From Symbiodinium microadriaticum (taxonomy: Eukaryota; Sar; Dinophyceae; Suessiales; Symbiodiniaceae), in the NCBI GenBank assembly GCA_001939145.1, contig LSRX01000303.1, positions 259,399 to 323,398 on the forward strand: a stretch of DNA of 64,000 nt, read 5' to 3'. Below the pieces are notes generated by a model that made no database searches, was not told the origin of the DNA, and saw only the letters and a list, made by a program, of their open reading frames with translations. The translations under genes and the position numbers were made by a program. Position 1 is the stretch's first letter, and each line of letters begins with the position of its first letter. Positions 1-12,250 of the stretch are shown here, piece by piece.

Positions 1-1725
1 GGCTAGGGGATTGGAGTTGATGTTAGAGTTGTCAGACTGGAACGCACAAACTGGTCACGGTGCTTGTCAACGGGCTGGGGCTGCGATAGATCATACCCCA
101 TCCCCATCCTTTAATCTTTATGACCGATCGAATCACAAGCAAGCGGGTAGGTACAGTATGTGGTCTAAACATGCAAGTACTCCAGTGCTGACAAGACAAC
201 AACAAGTCGAGTCGTGCAAGATTTCGACAGAACAGATTACCCATGTGGCCGACAGACTGATGCCTGTGTTATGCATGTCTCCACGATGACACATCACTCC
301 TTAAGTATGTTTAGACATTCAACATTGAACTGTTACATCATATCGATTATTCCTTCATCGACCGCGATTGGATCCACACTTGTTTCTTTTAAACATTTGT
401 TTCCTTGAATGTGAATAGTTTTATCTAATTATTTATTAAGAAAATATAACATAGTCGGTCTGAAACTTTTCGGGTTATGGTTTTGTAATGTGGGCTGTGT
501 TTGGATATTACATTTTGCTTTCCATTATGTACTGAAGATAACAAACCGTGGTTATATAGACCCTAAAGGTATCGGGCTCATATATATATATATATATTTT
601 TTTTTCACACTTATATACACATGCAGATTTTGTTTCTGCATGTACATCTTCTCGGAAAACTTACTATATTCCATGTCTCACAATCTAGTTTGGCACTCCT
701 TTTTCCATCGTTTTGCGATTCTGCTTCTATTTGGGCGCATGCTCCTCCAAATTTGCGAGACACGCCCCTAAACCGAATGGCTGGCATATTCTGCAGGTGT
801 TCTGCAGGTGTTCGCGACCTGGGCAGACAAGGGTGTTTGAACTCTGGGTTTAAGGTCGGGCATGTTTTTCGTGAGACAAGCCAAGCAGTGAAGCGAGGCA
901 AAATCAAAGAGCTTCACTAAACCCCTAACCCCTCCCAAAAAATCCACCTCGACCCCGATACCTGACCATGTGCCCATCAGCCACCAGCGCCGAGGCTTCG
1001 AAAAAGCCCTGAACTCTAAGCCAAGGATCCCTCGGCAGCTCGAAAACCGTGGCCGTCGTGGACCGAGGTGAAGAGGACTAACCTGGAGCTCTTTGGGCAA
1101 AGGCACAAGTCACAACAAGTGATAAAAAAAAGGGATGGTAGGTGCAGTTCTATTCAATTCGTTCGAGGCAGTTTCCTATCCCTTTTTGCCCCTCTAGAGA
1201 CCCTTACAGTGCCCCTATATGAAACCACAACTTGTGCCTGGGTTCTCACAGCTCGAGGCCGGCCGAGATGGGAAATGGCTTGATGACACAGAAGCCGCAC
1301 TTGGGAAAGGGTTTTGGAGCCCAAGGGGGTCCAGGCACTCTTGCACGCACGAGAAGGACTTCCCCTGTGTTGCTTTGCCTCTCACCTAGCTAGGACGTAT
1401 CCGGTTTGGGGTTTAGTCGTCGCCACACCGAAGCCCTGAGTCCTAGTGAAACATCACTCTCAGTCCCGTGCCCACCAGCCGGTCGGGGATGCCACAAGTG
1501 GCCTCCTGGGGGCGACTTAAGCGGAGGCCTGGGGACGACTAAGCGGTTTTATTTGTAGAACCTCCGGCCCTTTAGGGCTTTCGCTGAGGTTTTGGGGCTT
1601 ATCGGTTTCGGCTAGACTTTAAGAGCTCCTTCGGCTCCTCTTGAAGCTTTCCAGAATGGGATCACGGAGGGGTCTTCCGGGCTGAACGCTGTGAGACTAG
1701 CTTGCGGCTGAAGCGACCCGGGCTT
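1..1725. other. Gene-poor stretch, nothing recognised
   Basis: Only short overlapping open frames on both strands, with no recognisable domain. A short TA run lies near 578-602. I see no RNA gene or repeat that I can support. Confidence 0.5.
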
Positions 1726-1797
1726 TGGGTTTAGGGGTTTAGGGGTTTAGGGGTTCAGGGGTTTAGGGTTTAGGGTTTAGGGTTTAGGGTTTAGGGC
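1726..1797 (+). repeat. Interstitial telomere-like tract, G-strand (TTTAGGG)
   Basis: About nine consecutive units of TTTAGGG and the 8-mer variant TTTAGGGG read on the plus strand. The first half is mostly 8-mers and the second half pure TTTAGGG. It is internal to the window, so it is interstitial rather than a chromosome end. Confidence 0.85.
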
Positions 1798-3360
1798 GGG
1801 CTGAAGATGGTAGAACCCGGAAATCTTGGAACGCGCCCAGACCCACAATTCCTGCTACTATTACTGTTATTATCATTACGTATTGGAAAACAATGTTGTT
1901 ATTGTTAGTACTGTCATCTTCAATTTTAGTTGTTATTGCTTACAACAAGAACACCCCGCATCTCTACACTTTGGAGGCCAAGTGACGCATTCACTCGAGG
2001 CCCTCGCCCCAAGCTTGCCCAAGGCCGCCTGCCTATCGGGCTGGTGCTTCCGTAGACTCATAGACTTTGGATTCCGCATTTTCCCATCTGACAAAACTTG
2101 GCCATGTAACTCTGACAAAAATAAAAAGCTGCTTGAGTTGTGGAGTTTAACTAACCAGGCTTGGGATCCGGGGTTCGGGGTTCAGGGGTGCGGGGTGTGT
2201 GGCTCACGGGGCAGGGAGGGCAGGGGGCGATATAAAAACGCGGAGGCACTCAGAAGGTCGCGGCAGCGGTGGCTGCTCCGTCGGTGCATGCCTGCGGTTT
2301 TAAATGTGCGTGCAGCACACACTCACAAAAGTTCGTTTGCTGGGCCTAGACTCTGCAGGTAACAGAAACTCAGAAAGGAACCAACGTCCCATGCCCCTAG
2401 ACAGCTAACCCCTAAACCCTAAGCCCTAAACCCTTATAAACCCCTAAAATGCATAGAGACTCCCACTGAGGTCACAGCGGACGCACCGGCAGGCGATTCC
2501 GGCACAACCCGACCTCTGCTTTCAGCACTCACGACCCTTTTGAAGAGTGTAACAGGAAGTGTCCCAGTAAAGTACGCATACCTGTCTCCAGCACCCTCAA
2601 TCCACAAAGCCCAGCATCAACCCTGACATAAAGCCATAAAGCCAAGAAGCACAAGTGGCCTCAGTTTCAGCAAGCACATGTGGAGACCATGTTCACTCTT
2701 GTCCATTCACCATTAAAGTCCTTAAAGTAGAATAAGCGGTCCAGGCTTTAACGGACAGGAACAGATCCAGCTGCGTCAAGCTCGGGATGAGGGACATGAT
2801 TATCAGAGCATGTGAAAGCTCTTGCTAGCACGACGACATGATAAAGATTTCCACGGTTGCTTGAACCTTCGGAGTATCTGCTGAAATCGACGTGTTTATC
2901 GTCTCTAGTCTTGTAACTGTAAGGACAGCCGGGCAGAACAAGTCTGTGTTGCATGGTGCTTGTTCAATGGCTTTCAGGGGATACTCCACTCTTCTCGCTG
3001 TCAGCATTCGGGAAGGTAATGACCAAACAGCAGGTTCGGAAGGAGCCTAGGACCAAAAATGTCCGGGCAGGCTAACTGCTATAGAGAGTGAGTCAGCCCC
3101 GACTCGATACTCGAGGGCCGGAGCCTGAAGTAAATGCCGTTCATACAGATCTCATACTTCACACCCTGATCCTCACCCAGACGACCCATCATTTGTCACC
3201 AGTCGGAGAAAACATGACACTGCAGAACTCAAACAACTGTGTAAATCACAACGCAACTGTTCATAACCAGGAGAGCAAGAATAGGCCCGTAAGACATAAG
3301 AGTAATGTGGGGGCCTTAATATTTCGAATAGGGCTTTGGAGCCCTACCCTTTTACACCTA
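1798..3360. other. Gene-poor stretch with short C-strand telomeric scraps
   Basis: The longest open frame (178 codons from 1826) begins in a low-complexity TTA/TAT region and shows no domain, so I do not call it a gene. A small CCCTAAA-type patch occurs at about 2403-2440. Nothing else is recognised. Confidence 0.5.
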
Positions 3361-3842
3361 GGGCCCCTAAACCCTAAACCCTAACCCCCCCTATTCGGCC
3401 CCTCGACCCTAAACCCTAAACCTTTCTCGAATTCTAGGTTCCCCAGTAACCCCTTAATAATAAGGGTACCCTTTTTCTTAGTATTCGGTTTTTATAAGGG
3501 GACCCCAAACTAAAAAGGGCAAAAGGGTACTACTGGGGCACCTAGAATGTAAGGCTTCAGGGTAGACCCAATCCCAAAAGGGCCTCGGACCCGGCGAGCC
3601 CTCACTGGCTAAACTCGACCTGAGAGGATGCCAAACGAAACAGCCCAACACTGGCCCCCAAAACCCAGGGGTTAGGGTTTAGAGTTTTTGGGTTTAGGGG
3701 TTAGGGTTTAGGGTTTTAGAGTTTTTGGGTTAGGGGTTAGGGTTTCAGCACTCTCTCTCGGACTTGCCCAGCGAAGTAACCGGTACGACGAATGCTCATT
3801 GGGTTAGGGTTTAGGGGTTAGGGTTAAGGGTCTATAGGGTTT
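3361..3842. repeat. Telomere-bounded module 1 (C tract, core, G tract)
   Basis: CCCTAAA units at 3361-3425 are followed by a core (3426-3668) and then TTTAGGG-type units from about 3669 to 3750 and 3803-3842. The C-strand-left and G-strand-right order is that of the two ends of a linear chromosome. The core contains the foldback element at 3431-3548. Confidence 0.7.
3431..3548. mobile_element. Foldback (MITE-like) element, 118 bp
   Basis: The ends are inverted repeats of about 25 bp. The left end starts ATTCTAGGTTCCCCAGTA and the right end reads, on the opposite strand, ATTCTAGGTGCCCCAGTA. A second, inner pair of AAGGGTACC/AAAGGGTA-type matches extends the hairpin. There is no coding capacity and no clear target-site duplication. 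Most likely it is a non-autonomous terminal-inverted-repeat element. Confidence 0.65.
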
Positions 3843-4019
3843 AAAACCCGAAACCCTTTCTACTACCGGTTTTTTATGAATGATTCCGGGCGATCTCGAT
3901 TTGCCCAAGCTGCATCTCAACAACCATCAACAACCTACTGAAGAAATACATTCACATCAAAGCAATGCGGCTAGGTGGAATCTAGTAAGCACTCCATGAG
4001 CCCACCGCAAGCCCATAAC

Positions 4020-4500
4020 CCTGAATAAACACCCACCTCAAACCCAAAACCTCAAACCCGACATGAGTTGACATCCCAAAACCCTCAACCCTCAAGCCTT
4101 GCATCCCTAAGCATCCCCAAAAACCCCGGAATCCTAAACCCTAAACATACCCAAACCCTAAACTTTTCCTAAACCCGCCAGAAGGCCAGACTCCAGAAAG
4201 CTTCCCAGGACACTCCGGGACGACTCACCGGAGCCTGCAAGCATCAACCCCTGAACCCTAAACTCTAATGTTTAGGGTTTGCGTTTAGGGGTTTGGGGTT
4301 TAGGGTTTAGGGGTTTATGGTCCTAAGCTTTAATGTAGACTCCAAAGCAACCCCTAAAATCTAGAACCCTCAAACCATCCTAAACCCTTAACGCTATAAC
4401 AGCCCTAACCCCTGAACCCGGTAAACCCTGAACCCTAGCGGCCCTAGCTTCTTTGCCTGGATTTAGGGTTCTAGGGTTCGGGTCGTAGGGCCCGTAACAT
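4020..4500. repeat. Telomere-bounded module 2
   Basis: Degenerate CCCTAAA units occur at about 4080-4178 and at 4246-4267. They meet a G-strand tract at 4271-4320 across a tiny palindrome of CCCTAAA and TTTAGGG. A further C-type patch (4360-4440) and a G-type patch (4462-4495) follow. Confidence 0.6.
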
Positions 4501-5276
4501 TCACGGCTTTTGCGCTTTCTGGCTCCGTGGGTTTGGTTTCACAAAGTTAAAGGTTTCATACCAACCGTTAGAAACACCTACCAGAGGGTCGATGAAGCGT
4601 CATTTTTTGTCAGGGTTTGGGTTTGGGGGGTCCAGGGTTGAGGGTTAAGGTCGTCACTGTTATACCGAACAGTATGTGTCAGATAGTAAATAGGATAGAC
4701 TGTGTGTATGTGTATATATACATATACATGTACACATACAGATATAAGATTTAATATTGGTTATACAACACGTAGTTTACATACAGTGCAACAATATAGA
4801 TCCGTGTATACAAATAAGTAAGTAAATGAAAACATATATATATATATGTGTGTGTGTGTATGTATTTCTATATTCATCCTCTATTACATATGACATATGC
4901 TATAATGAGGACCCCTGACATGTAGGTTCTCCACAGCTAAGGTGAAGTCTACTCAGCACGTCAGTCGTCGCCGAGGAGCAGCCGCCAACCCTTCTTGGGG
5001 GATTCGTGTTGGGGGAAGGTGCTGTGTTGCATGGCGGTCCTGCTTGAAGTCTTTGTCATGTTTCGGCATTTCCCGCTCAGCAGGGCTATGGTTTATATAT
5101 TAAGGTCTAGGTAACCTGCATGCGAATAATATAAGATGATTTAAAGTAGTATACAAGACAACGATATTACACCTCAACCTGTCTACAGGCATTATGCATA
5201 CGTATGAACCAAAGGGTCTAACACACGTCATGCCTAGAGCCGTGCCTGTCTTCTTTACATGTGTCATTTCATCTTC
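4501..5276. other. Non-genic; TA/TG-rich simple sequence
   Basis: Sequence between 4690 and 4860 is rich in alternating TA and TG dinucleotides, including TA at 4833-4846 and TG at 4847-4858. No gene is seen. Confidence 0.5.
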
Positions 5277-5370
5277 GGGGCTGAGTACCTTAGCCCAAAA
5301 AAGGCTAGCCTTTTGACTTATAGTAGGATTATACAAGCCCAAAAAGGTTAAAGGTTACCTACTCAGCCCC
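5277..5370. mobile_element. Foldback (MITE-like) element, 94 bp
   Basis: It is bounded by GGGGCTGAGTA and its exact reverse complement. Further pairing of GGTTAAAGGTTACC-like sequence follows inside. The interior is AT-rich and non-coding. Confidence 0.6.
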
Positions 5371-6225
5371 TAAGTCATGTTTAGAAGATATTTCAGGCCT
5401 GGCCCTCGCCAGGTTGTATGAAGGCTGGCTGATCCTTAGCTGTCTCTCTGGTTTCCCTGCTTGCCCCTACCTGGAGATCCAACGACTATACCCTGAGTCA
5501 TAATCATAACCTATTACTTGCTGGAGATTTGGGGTTACAGGTAGACGTTTTCTATCGAATTTAGACCTTACCGCAACCTAGTGCATGATAGTAACCACTG
5601 TCCGACAAGGAGGCATAGCATGGCCTAACGAGGCCTAAAGTCCTGACAAGGATGTCTTGAGCAAACTTTAAGCATTTTTGTTTGGATTGGTTGTTGCACA
5701 GGGGTCATCCCTAAACAGTTAAACACTTCCGCTTTTGGTGCACTGCTGAGTCAAAGGACTCTTTCTGCATCTTTCAGCTTGCTGTGGCATGCCCCTGATC
5801 ATACTTACGTAAAATGGAAGCCTGAATACCTACCAAAAAAACCTGTCGGAAATCCTGAAGATACGTATATGAAATCATAGCCTTAAGCTGCTTTCCAACA
5901 ATGCTCCGATGTTCAGCGCCGATATTCTGCCGCCATGCTCCAGGGAAAGGCTGTAGGCTTACCACCAAAACCTCAGAAGTCAACCATCAACACTACATTA
6001 CCCAAACACCCCAAACCTCAAGAAATCCAAAACCCCCGGCCAAAATCCACAGAATCCACAGACCTCAAAATCCGAAACTCCTAAACCCTTACAGCCCTAA
6101 GATTCTGACGTCCTAAAGCCCTAATCGTCCTGATCCCCCCCAAAAAAACTAGAACCCCTCTCTCACAGTAACCCTTATACTGCACCTTACACTCACCATT
6201 CTAGGGTTTCTAAACCCAAAATCCG
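5371..6225. other. Gene-poor stretch
   Basis: No recognisable gene. Degenerate C-strand telomere-like scraps begin near 6070 and lead into the next module. Confidence 0.4.
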
Positions 6226-6535
6226 AACCCTAAAGCCTAAAACCCTTTCTTCGGAACCCTAGAGGCCTAAAACGCTTTCTTCGGAACCCTAAAGGCCTTA
6301 ACCCCAAAAAGCCCTGAAACCCAAAATCTCTAGGGGGCCAAGCATCGGCACTGGAGCTCGAGGCGGAGGTTTCAGAGGCGGCTTCTCCGTCCGCCTCCGT
6401 GGTTCTAACATGGCTATTTTTGGGTTTAGGGTTTAGGGGTTTAGGGGGTTAGGGGTTTAGGAGTTTAGGGTTTAGTTGTAATACGGTTTAGAGATTAGTG
6501 CTTAAGCTTTGGGGGGCTTAGGGTTAGGGTTTAGG
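6226..6535. repeat. Telomere-bounded module 3
   Basis: CCCTAAA-like units (6226-6330) are followed by a GC-rich core (6331-6419) containing CCGTCCGCCTCCGTGG-type sequence, then TTTAGGG-like units (6420-6535). The order is C left, G right. Confidence 0.6.
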
Positions 6536-6935
6536 GCTTTTTGCCTCCCGCCTGGCTAGGTTTAGGGCATGGTAATTGGCAAGGTACATGTCAGTGTACG
6601 TGTTGGCAATTATGCATGCTTCTATAATAAGAGCTTTTGGCCTGCAGGTTGTGCTTTGAGTTTTTGGGGCTGGGGTTTGTGTTCGGGGCTTTTGGGGTTG
6701 CCAGGGCTCTCAATCAAGCTTTGTTCATGCGTTTATGCAAAAAATGCTGTCTTTTGGGATGAAGGATGTTTAGGATTTGAGGTGTGGAGACTGTTTTCTG
6801 GTAAAGAGCTAATTGGGGCTCCTGGACCAGTCGCGAGCAGTGTAGACTTCGGGTCATCCCGCAGCTGCTCAGAGCCTGAGCTTTCCTGAGGCCCCCCCAA
6901 AGCGTACCTTTGAGCCCAGATAAATTTCTTTTGAT

Positions 6936-7018
6936 GGACTTATATAAGGAAGTAGCCGAATCAAGAAGCCTTGCCCCCAAATAACCGGACTTATGTAAGG
7001 AATCAGAATAAGGAAGCC
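6936..7018 (+). repeat. Short direct repeat pair
   Basis: The motif GGACTTATATAAGGAA at about 6936 recurs as GGACTTATGTAAGGAA at about 6985. Each copy is followed by a related AATCA...AAGCC segment. The spacing is about 49 bp. It may be a decayed tandem duplication. Confidence 0.45.
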
Positions 7019-7184
7019 AAAACTGATGTAGGTTTCAGAAACCCCCCAAATGCCCAACGGCCTGCCAGGACTTGTCCGGCAAGAAGTGGCGCAATGAGTG
7101 CGGATCCTGGATGGAGGTCTTGGCATTGTGCGTGTGAACCTGGCAGGCAAGGTTGACTCGTCACCTCAGCCACCTACTGTTTGC

Positions 7185-7268
7185 AGTGTATATGATCCCG
7201 GTTCGGCCGGGGAACGGGGGTGGGGGGGTGGTGGTGTCGGCGAACCGAGAACCGGGATCATATATACT
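7185..7268. mobile_element. Foldback element, 84 bp, beside a microsatellite
   Basis: Inverted repeats of 20 bp differ at one position: AGTGTATATGATCCCGGTTC at the left and AGTATATATGATCCCGGTTC on the opposite strand at the right. The loop is G-rich. The element lies 45 bp upstream of the long ATGC/ATGT microsatellite. Confidence 0.6.
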
Positions 7269-7312
7269 AGAGAATTTGCCGACAGGCATCTCAAACAAAT
7301 TAGACATACATA

Positions 7313-7499
7313 TATGTATGCATGTATGCATGTATGCATGTATGCATGTATGCATGTCTGCATGTATGCATGTATGCATGTATGCATGTATGTACGTATG
7401 TATGTATGTATGTATGTATGTATGTATGTATGTATGTATGTATGTATATGTGTATGTATATGTGTATATCTATATATATATATATATATAGATATACAC
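7313..7499. repeat. Compound microsatellite (TGCATGTA)n-(TATG)n-(TA)n
   Basis: Octanucleotide TGCATGTA units (to about 7392) grade into TATG (7393-7448) and TA/TATG runs. It ends at an ambiguous base, N, at 7500. Long open frames over this block in five frames are repeat artefacts. Confidence 0.95.
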
Positions 7500-7500
7500 N

Positions 7501-8260
7501 TGCCGGAGCCTGGGTCGAAGAAGCGGAGACCCCAGGAGGCCCAGTCCTTGCGGCTTTTAGATTTGTGTAAGGTTTCTGGGCCCCTAAACCCCAAGGGTTT
7601 AGGGTTCCTCCGGAGTCTGAGTTCACCAAGCTCCACCCAATCCTCTGACGGACTGGAGAGGAAATCTAAGTTCAGTTTATGGTATTTATAGCAGAGACTA
7701 TAAAGGGAGATGACTATCAAGGTGTTCAGAGATTCTAAGACTGAGGAATGGGTTTGTAATGATCAGGTGCATGGGAAGAATAAGCTACTGTCTTGTTATT
7801 GTTGTTCCCGGGGGTACGTTTTCGCGCCAAGAGGCGGCCAATCAGCAAACTCAGGAACATGCTGTATGTGAAATGGTCTCGCTTCGCGCTCGTTCTGGTG
7901 GAGAATTAGCGGCTTCCCCTCCGGCTGCAAAGAACCGGAGATCTGCATAAACGCACAGACTCACTGGAGAAGCAGTGAGCTCTGCTTGTTGACATGGTGA
8001 ACAGTGAACAGGCATCGGCTTTTGCTGTAAATATGTCGGCGTTGGAAGACCTCTGTCGAATTCTCTTAGCTACTTTGTCACTTGGCTGCAGGCCGAAGCG
8101 TCTCCGCTGACGCGGTGCACATGCAGCTCCGTCGCAGCTAAAGGTGCCGGAGTGGCAGCTGGCAGTGGCGACATGGCCTTTGTGATTGGCGCAGTGAGGT
8201 ACAAACATGTTGGGTGCTAACAGCCCCACATGCATATGTCTAGTGTGGTATGTTCTATTC
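7501..8260. other. Gene-poor stretch
   Basis: A small junction at about 7575-7610 holds C-type and G-type telomeric scraps. Short open frames on both strands at 7759-8235 have no domain I recognise. Confidence 0.4.
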
Positions 8261-8870
8261 CTGTCTACTGCGTTCTTTACATGTTATTTTCCTTTGCTAT
8301 ACAATACAGTACAATACTATACAATGCGACACTATGCCATAATATACTATACTGTAGTATACTAGACTATACCTGACTATATCATACAGCAGTATAAACA
8401 TCAATATGAAATAGCAGCAAACATAATATAATACATTTGTGCCCGAACATGCTTATTTTATATTCTGTTATATCATGTTGCTTTATGTACGCTCAAATTT
8501 GAATTTAAAGCCATATTCAGTCATGTTCTGCTGTACTATATTCTACTTGTGATACACAATGTTCATATAGTGCGTTATGTCATCTTATCTTATATTGTAC
8601 GATATTATAAGCTTTTGTGTTCCTCCGCCATTTCTATACTACATTACATAAAACTATATTAAGTCGTGTTCTGCGAAAACTCCTTATTTTTGGTTGCAAG
8701 ATAGTCATATAACCCATGCATATATATATATATATATAATGCATATATGCTACTTGTATCATATTATGTTGTCATATTATTATTAGCGTGTATATATATA
8801 TATATAGGTTTATTCATTTATTTATTTATTTAATTTAGGCGGCTGCGTGCTTCAAGACGCCATCCCATTC
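8261..8870. repeat. AT-rich degenerate short-repeat region
   Basis: Loosely repeated TATAC/ACAAT/CTATA pentamer-like words occur at 8275-8400. Pure TA runs lie at about 8719-8739 and 8790-8806, with a TTTA run at 8808-8833. Similar TATAC-rich patches recur at about 18125-18185 and 22435-22515. Confidence 0.6.
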
Positions 8871-10234
8871 AATGCGACTTCAGTATTTTGCACACGTGAC
8901 ACAGGTTCCGGGACTCTTTGGGCGGTCCTAAAGAAGGTCTGGAGGATTTCGGTCCGAGAGTTTGTCTGACGGCTGGCTTTAATAGCAATTAAAATAAGAA
9001 GCCTACCTTACGAGCAGCAAAAACGGACTGATTTTTTAAGACGCCGCTGTGTTTGCAAGGACTCGCGCAGGACCTGTAGAATATGCAGTTAGTCACTATT
9101 AAGCCTAGACAAGAACATTCCGAAGCCACAAACTTCCCAAAGCACAGCTGGAAGCCGACAAAACATATTCGCGATTCGTAGTGCTGTACCACTGCTCAAG
9201 CATAAAGCCTGCTTTCCGAACCCAGAACTCTTTCGAACCTGAACAAGACCGAAATGTAGCAAACAATTCGCTACCAAAATCAAAAACTCTTTTTTTTTTT
9301 ACTTAAAACCCATTGACGTCTTGGACCCCGCGCGCCCGGCTTTATTTATTTAGTTATGTAACTATCTCATTATTTCTTATTACTACTAATAATATTATTA
9401 TCATTACTATTATTAGTAAATCAGCTTTGTGATGTACCATGTTATGTTGGTATTATGGTTATAGAAAGACAATGTTATATATTGGGTTAAGGTATATGAT
9501 ACTTATTGTATGTTGCAAGATTGCATGTTATCGTATCTTCTAATATACCACTATAGGACCACGTAGCACAATATGGCATTCCATATTGCTCTTTGTTATT
9601 ACTGTCTTAAATTAAATCATATTAGAAACTATGCTCCAAAAGCCCCCCTAAAAGGTGTCAGCCCCTCAGTGGCTTAGGCAGCTGACCGTGTTGAAGACGT
9701 CTATCCGCTTGAAGACGAACTCAGGCTCCTCCTCGACAGATTTCGCCTTGGCACTTCCGCAGGTCTCCAAAAGGCAGAGATGTATTCTGCTTCGTCCTAG
9801 TCTGGATAAGCTTCGCTTCCCTACACCATTGAAAGATTGAGACGTCGTGCCGCCAAGACTACATGTCGAGGTTGATTATGCTTAGATGCAGAAACGTCAA
9901 CATATCGTGGTCCCATGAATTGGCACCGTTATTGTACTCTGCTTATTCTGGTACGGTTGTACCTTGGCCGGCAACCCTAGAATGTAGGAACCGACTCACA
10001 GATGTACTGCTCATGCGAGCAGAACGACTGAAAGAACGAAATCGTACCCCAAGTTTAAGCAACAGTCAGACATCCAAAAAAAAACATCTGGACACAGTTC
10101 CTCAGTTTCGAGGCCTGGCGATTGAACAGTTGAACGGTTCAAGACCGGTGGAACTACATCTACCCGCTTCGATTTGACCTAACTATATTTCAGCCCGGTA
10201 CGTAAAAACTTTCCATGCCCCATAAACTTGCCAT
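8871..10234. other. Gene-poor stretch
   Basis: Short unrecognised open frames only. There is AT-rich sequence at 9340-9620. Confidence 0.4.
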
Positions 10235-10281
10235 AAACCCTAGAAACCTAAACCCCAAGCCCTAAACCCTAAACACCCCCC
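10235..10281 (-). repeat. Interstitial telomere-like tract, C-strand
   Basis: Several degenerate CCCTAAA units. Confidence 0.6.
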
Positions 10282-10447
10282 AAAAATCCTCTCAAACGGA
10301 GTTGCCACATGAAGGATCACAGCGCCGCCCAGGGAGTGGCCGCATCCGACGGCATCCTCGCGGATGGCTTCGGGTCTCTGGGTTCAGGATTTGGGTCCAG
10401 GGTTTATGATCCAAAGGTCGTTATTTATTGTGTACCATAGAGTCATG

Positions 10448-10541
10448 CTACTTACTACTATTATTGTTATTATTATAACTATTACTATTATTACTGCTAC
10501 TACTTCTATTATTGTTATTATTATTATTATTCTTATTATTG
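10448..10541. repeat. Imperfect (TTA)n/(ATT)n microsatellite
   Basis: Trinucleotide TTA/ATT repeats with CTA and GTT interruptions. The overlapping open frames are low-complexity artefacts. Confidence 0.85.
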
Positions 10542-10875
10542 GAGAGGGTGTTGAAGGTCCTGTGGGGTGCGCCGAAAGCAAGCAACTGCCGAGTGATTGC
10601 ACGGCCTGTGAAAGCCCAGACCCCAAACCCATAGCCGTAAAGCAGCTGAATGCCGGTCTGTGAAAGCCAAGGGACATAATGAGGAAATCGCCGCCGGAGG
10701 GTGCGATACCTTACGCAGCAGCTGAATCAAAACAGCAATCTTTAAGGGCTGATATACCTCCAAAGTATATGCTCTGGCCATATTTAAGGTCTCTATCAGT
10801 ACAAGTACTCCAGGCTAAATACCCCAAACAGACTTGCTGCCGCTGTCACTCTGCGGGCCAAAACAGCTTCCCCTC

Positions 10876-10996
10876 TACCTTAAGGACCAAATCAACCCTA
10901 AAAGGTTTTAGGGTTCATATACCATATAGGGATTCATAGTATAAGGTATAAGGATACAGGGCCTTTACTTTTAGGGGTCTTTTCGTCCTTAAGGTA
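10876..10996. mobile_element. MITE-like family A, copy 1 (121 bp)
   Basis: Terminal inverted repeats of about 29 bp both begin TACCTTAAGGAC and run into CCCTAAAAG. The inner part contains a CCCTAAAA/TTTTAGGG palindrome with a two-base centre (10896-10913). A second, almost identical copy lies at 14462-14574. Two copies with precise matching ends indicate a mobile, non-autonomous element. No transposase is seen here. Confidence 0.8.
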
Positions 10997-11040
10997 CAGG
11001 GTCATGAAGCTTCTTGAAACCATCTCCCCGATCAAGGGAA

Positions 11041-11163
11041 GCTCACCATCCTTCACTCACCCTAAGCCCTATAAACCCTAAAGCCCTAAAACCTAAAACC
11101 CTAAAGCCCTAAAGCCCTAAAATCCTAAAACCCTAAAGCCCTAAACCCTAAAATCCTAAACAG
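11041..11163 (-). repeat. Interstitial telomere-like tract, C-strand (variant-rich)
   Basis: Degenerate tandem CCCTAAA, CCCTAAAG and CCCTAAAAT variants make up about 15 units. Confidence 0.8.
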
Positions 11164-11703
11164 GAGCCCCTGGCTTAGAGCCCCTAAGCACGAAAGCAGG
11201 AACAAGGGTAACCGCTCCGATCTAAACCCGACAAGAGTTCGCTTCCCAAAGCGTTCCAAAGCCAACCCCTAAGTAAACCTTCTGAAACTCACCAGAAGGC
11301 CGTAAGACCGAGTCTGATAAAATGGCAAACTCAGTGCAAAAACAAAGCCCAGGCGAGCCAACACAGAAAAAACACACCAAGAAGAACCAGGAAATAACAC
11401 ACTCCACGCAGCACGAGTTAAAACAAAAAACGAACAACACATCACAACAGCACACATCAAAAGCAAACATCAAGCACACACATTAGACCTTGCGCCGCCT
11501 ATACCCCCAAACATTGCAACCCAAACCCTAAACCCTGGCTACCAACCCTAACTTAATACTTAAAACCCTAATCCCGAATGTAGAAACACAAAAAACCCTA
11601 AACTCTAAACCGCTTTTGCAGCAGGGCTCGCCCGGAACTGTCGTCGCCGTGAAGCAGTGCAGCACTCATGACTGCGCAACCCCGCCCAACGCGTAACTAC
11701 TTA
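11164..11703. other. Gene-poor stretch
   Basis: An A-rich patch (about 11330-11480) gives cysteine/phenylalanine-rich minus-strand open frames that resemble composition artefacts. Scattered CCCTAAA scraps occur at 11520-11610. Confidence 0.4.
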
Positions 11704-12250
11704 TGACCCTAAACCCCTAAACCCTAAACTCCAACAAACAGAAGCCAAGGATGCTCACTCAAGGCCGCCTCCGCTCGAGCTGGGCCTTCGTCGAAGCCAA
11801 GGGCAAAGTTTGGGAGGGTTTGGCCTCTCGTAACTCGGACAATCCAGTTAGGGCAGTTAGGGTTTTGGGTTCAGGGATTAGGGTTAGGGCTTTAGGGGTT
11901 CAGGGCTGGGGGTTTAAGGCTCAGGGCTTCGGGTTTCGAGGTTTTGGGTCTGGGGCTGGGAAGGTTGGGCTTTTTTTGGGGGAGTTCGGGTTTAAGCTGG
12001 GGGAGTCTAAGTTTCAGCAATCGCTCTCGGACATGTCTGGGCGAGGTGGGCCGAAAAGGAAGCAAAAAAGACGGAGTTTGGGTTTAGGGATCAGGGTTTG
12101 GGGTTGAGCGGCTAGGGGTTTAGGAGTTTGGGCTTGGGGATCAGGGTTTGGGGTTTCGGGGTCAGGGGTTTTAGGAGTTTAGTTTTAGGGGCTTAGGGTT
12201 TTGGGGGTTAGGGGTTGGGGCTTTTTCTGTCTAAGCCCTGAACCAGGACC
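11704..12250. repeat. Telomere-bounded module 10
   Basis: C-strand units (11704-11732) are followed by a core (11733-11849) that contains AAGGCCGCCTCCGCTC, also present in the core of module 9. Very degenerate G-strand TTTAGGG/TTTGGGG units then run from about 11850 to 12220. Further G-strand units occur at 12430-12482. Confidence 0.6.

Noticed and set aside
1726..1797. Reading the TTTAGGG tracts as a true chromosome end
   Set aside because: Tracts are short, degenerate, in both orientations and surrounded by unique sequence, so they are interstitial.
7300..7629. Long open frames on both strands over the ATGC/ATGT repeat
   Set aside because: They exist in five frames at once and encode periodic Met-Tyr-Val-Cys or His-Thr-Tyr peptides. 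This follows from the repeat unit and not from a gene.
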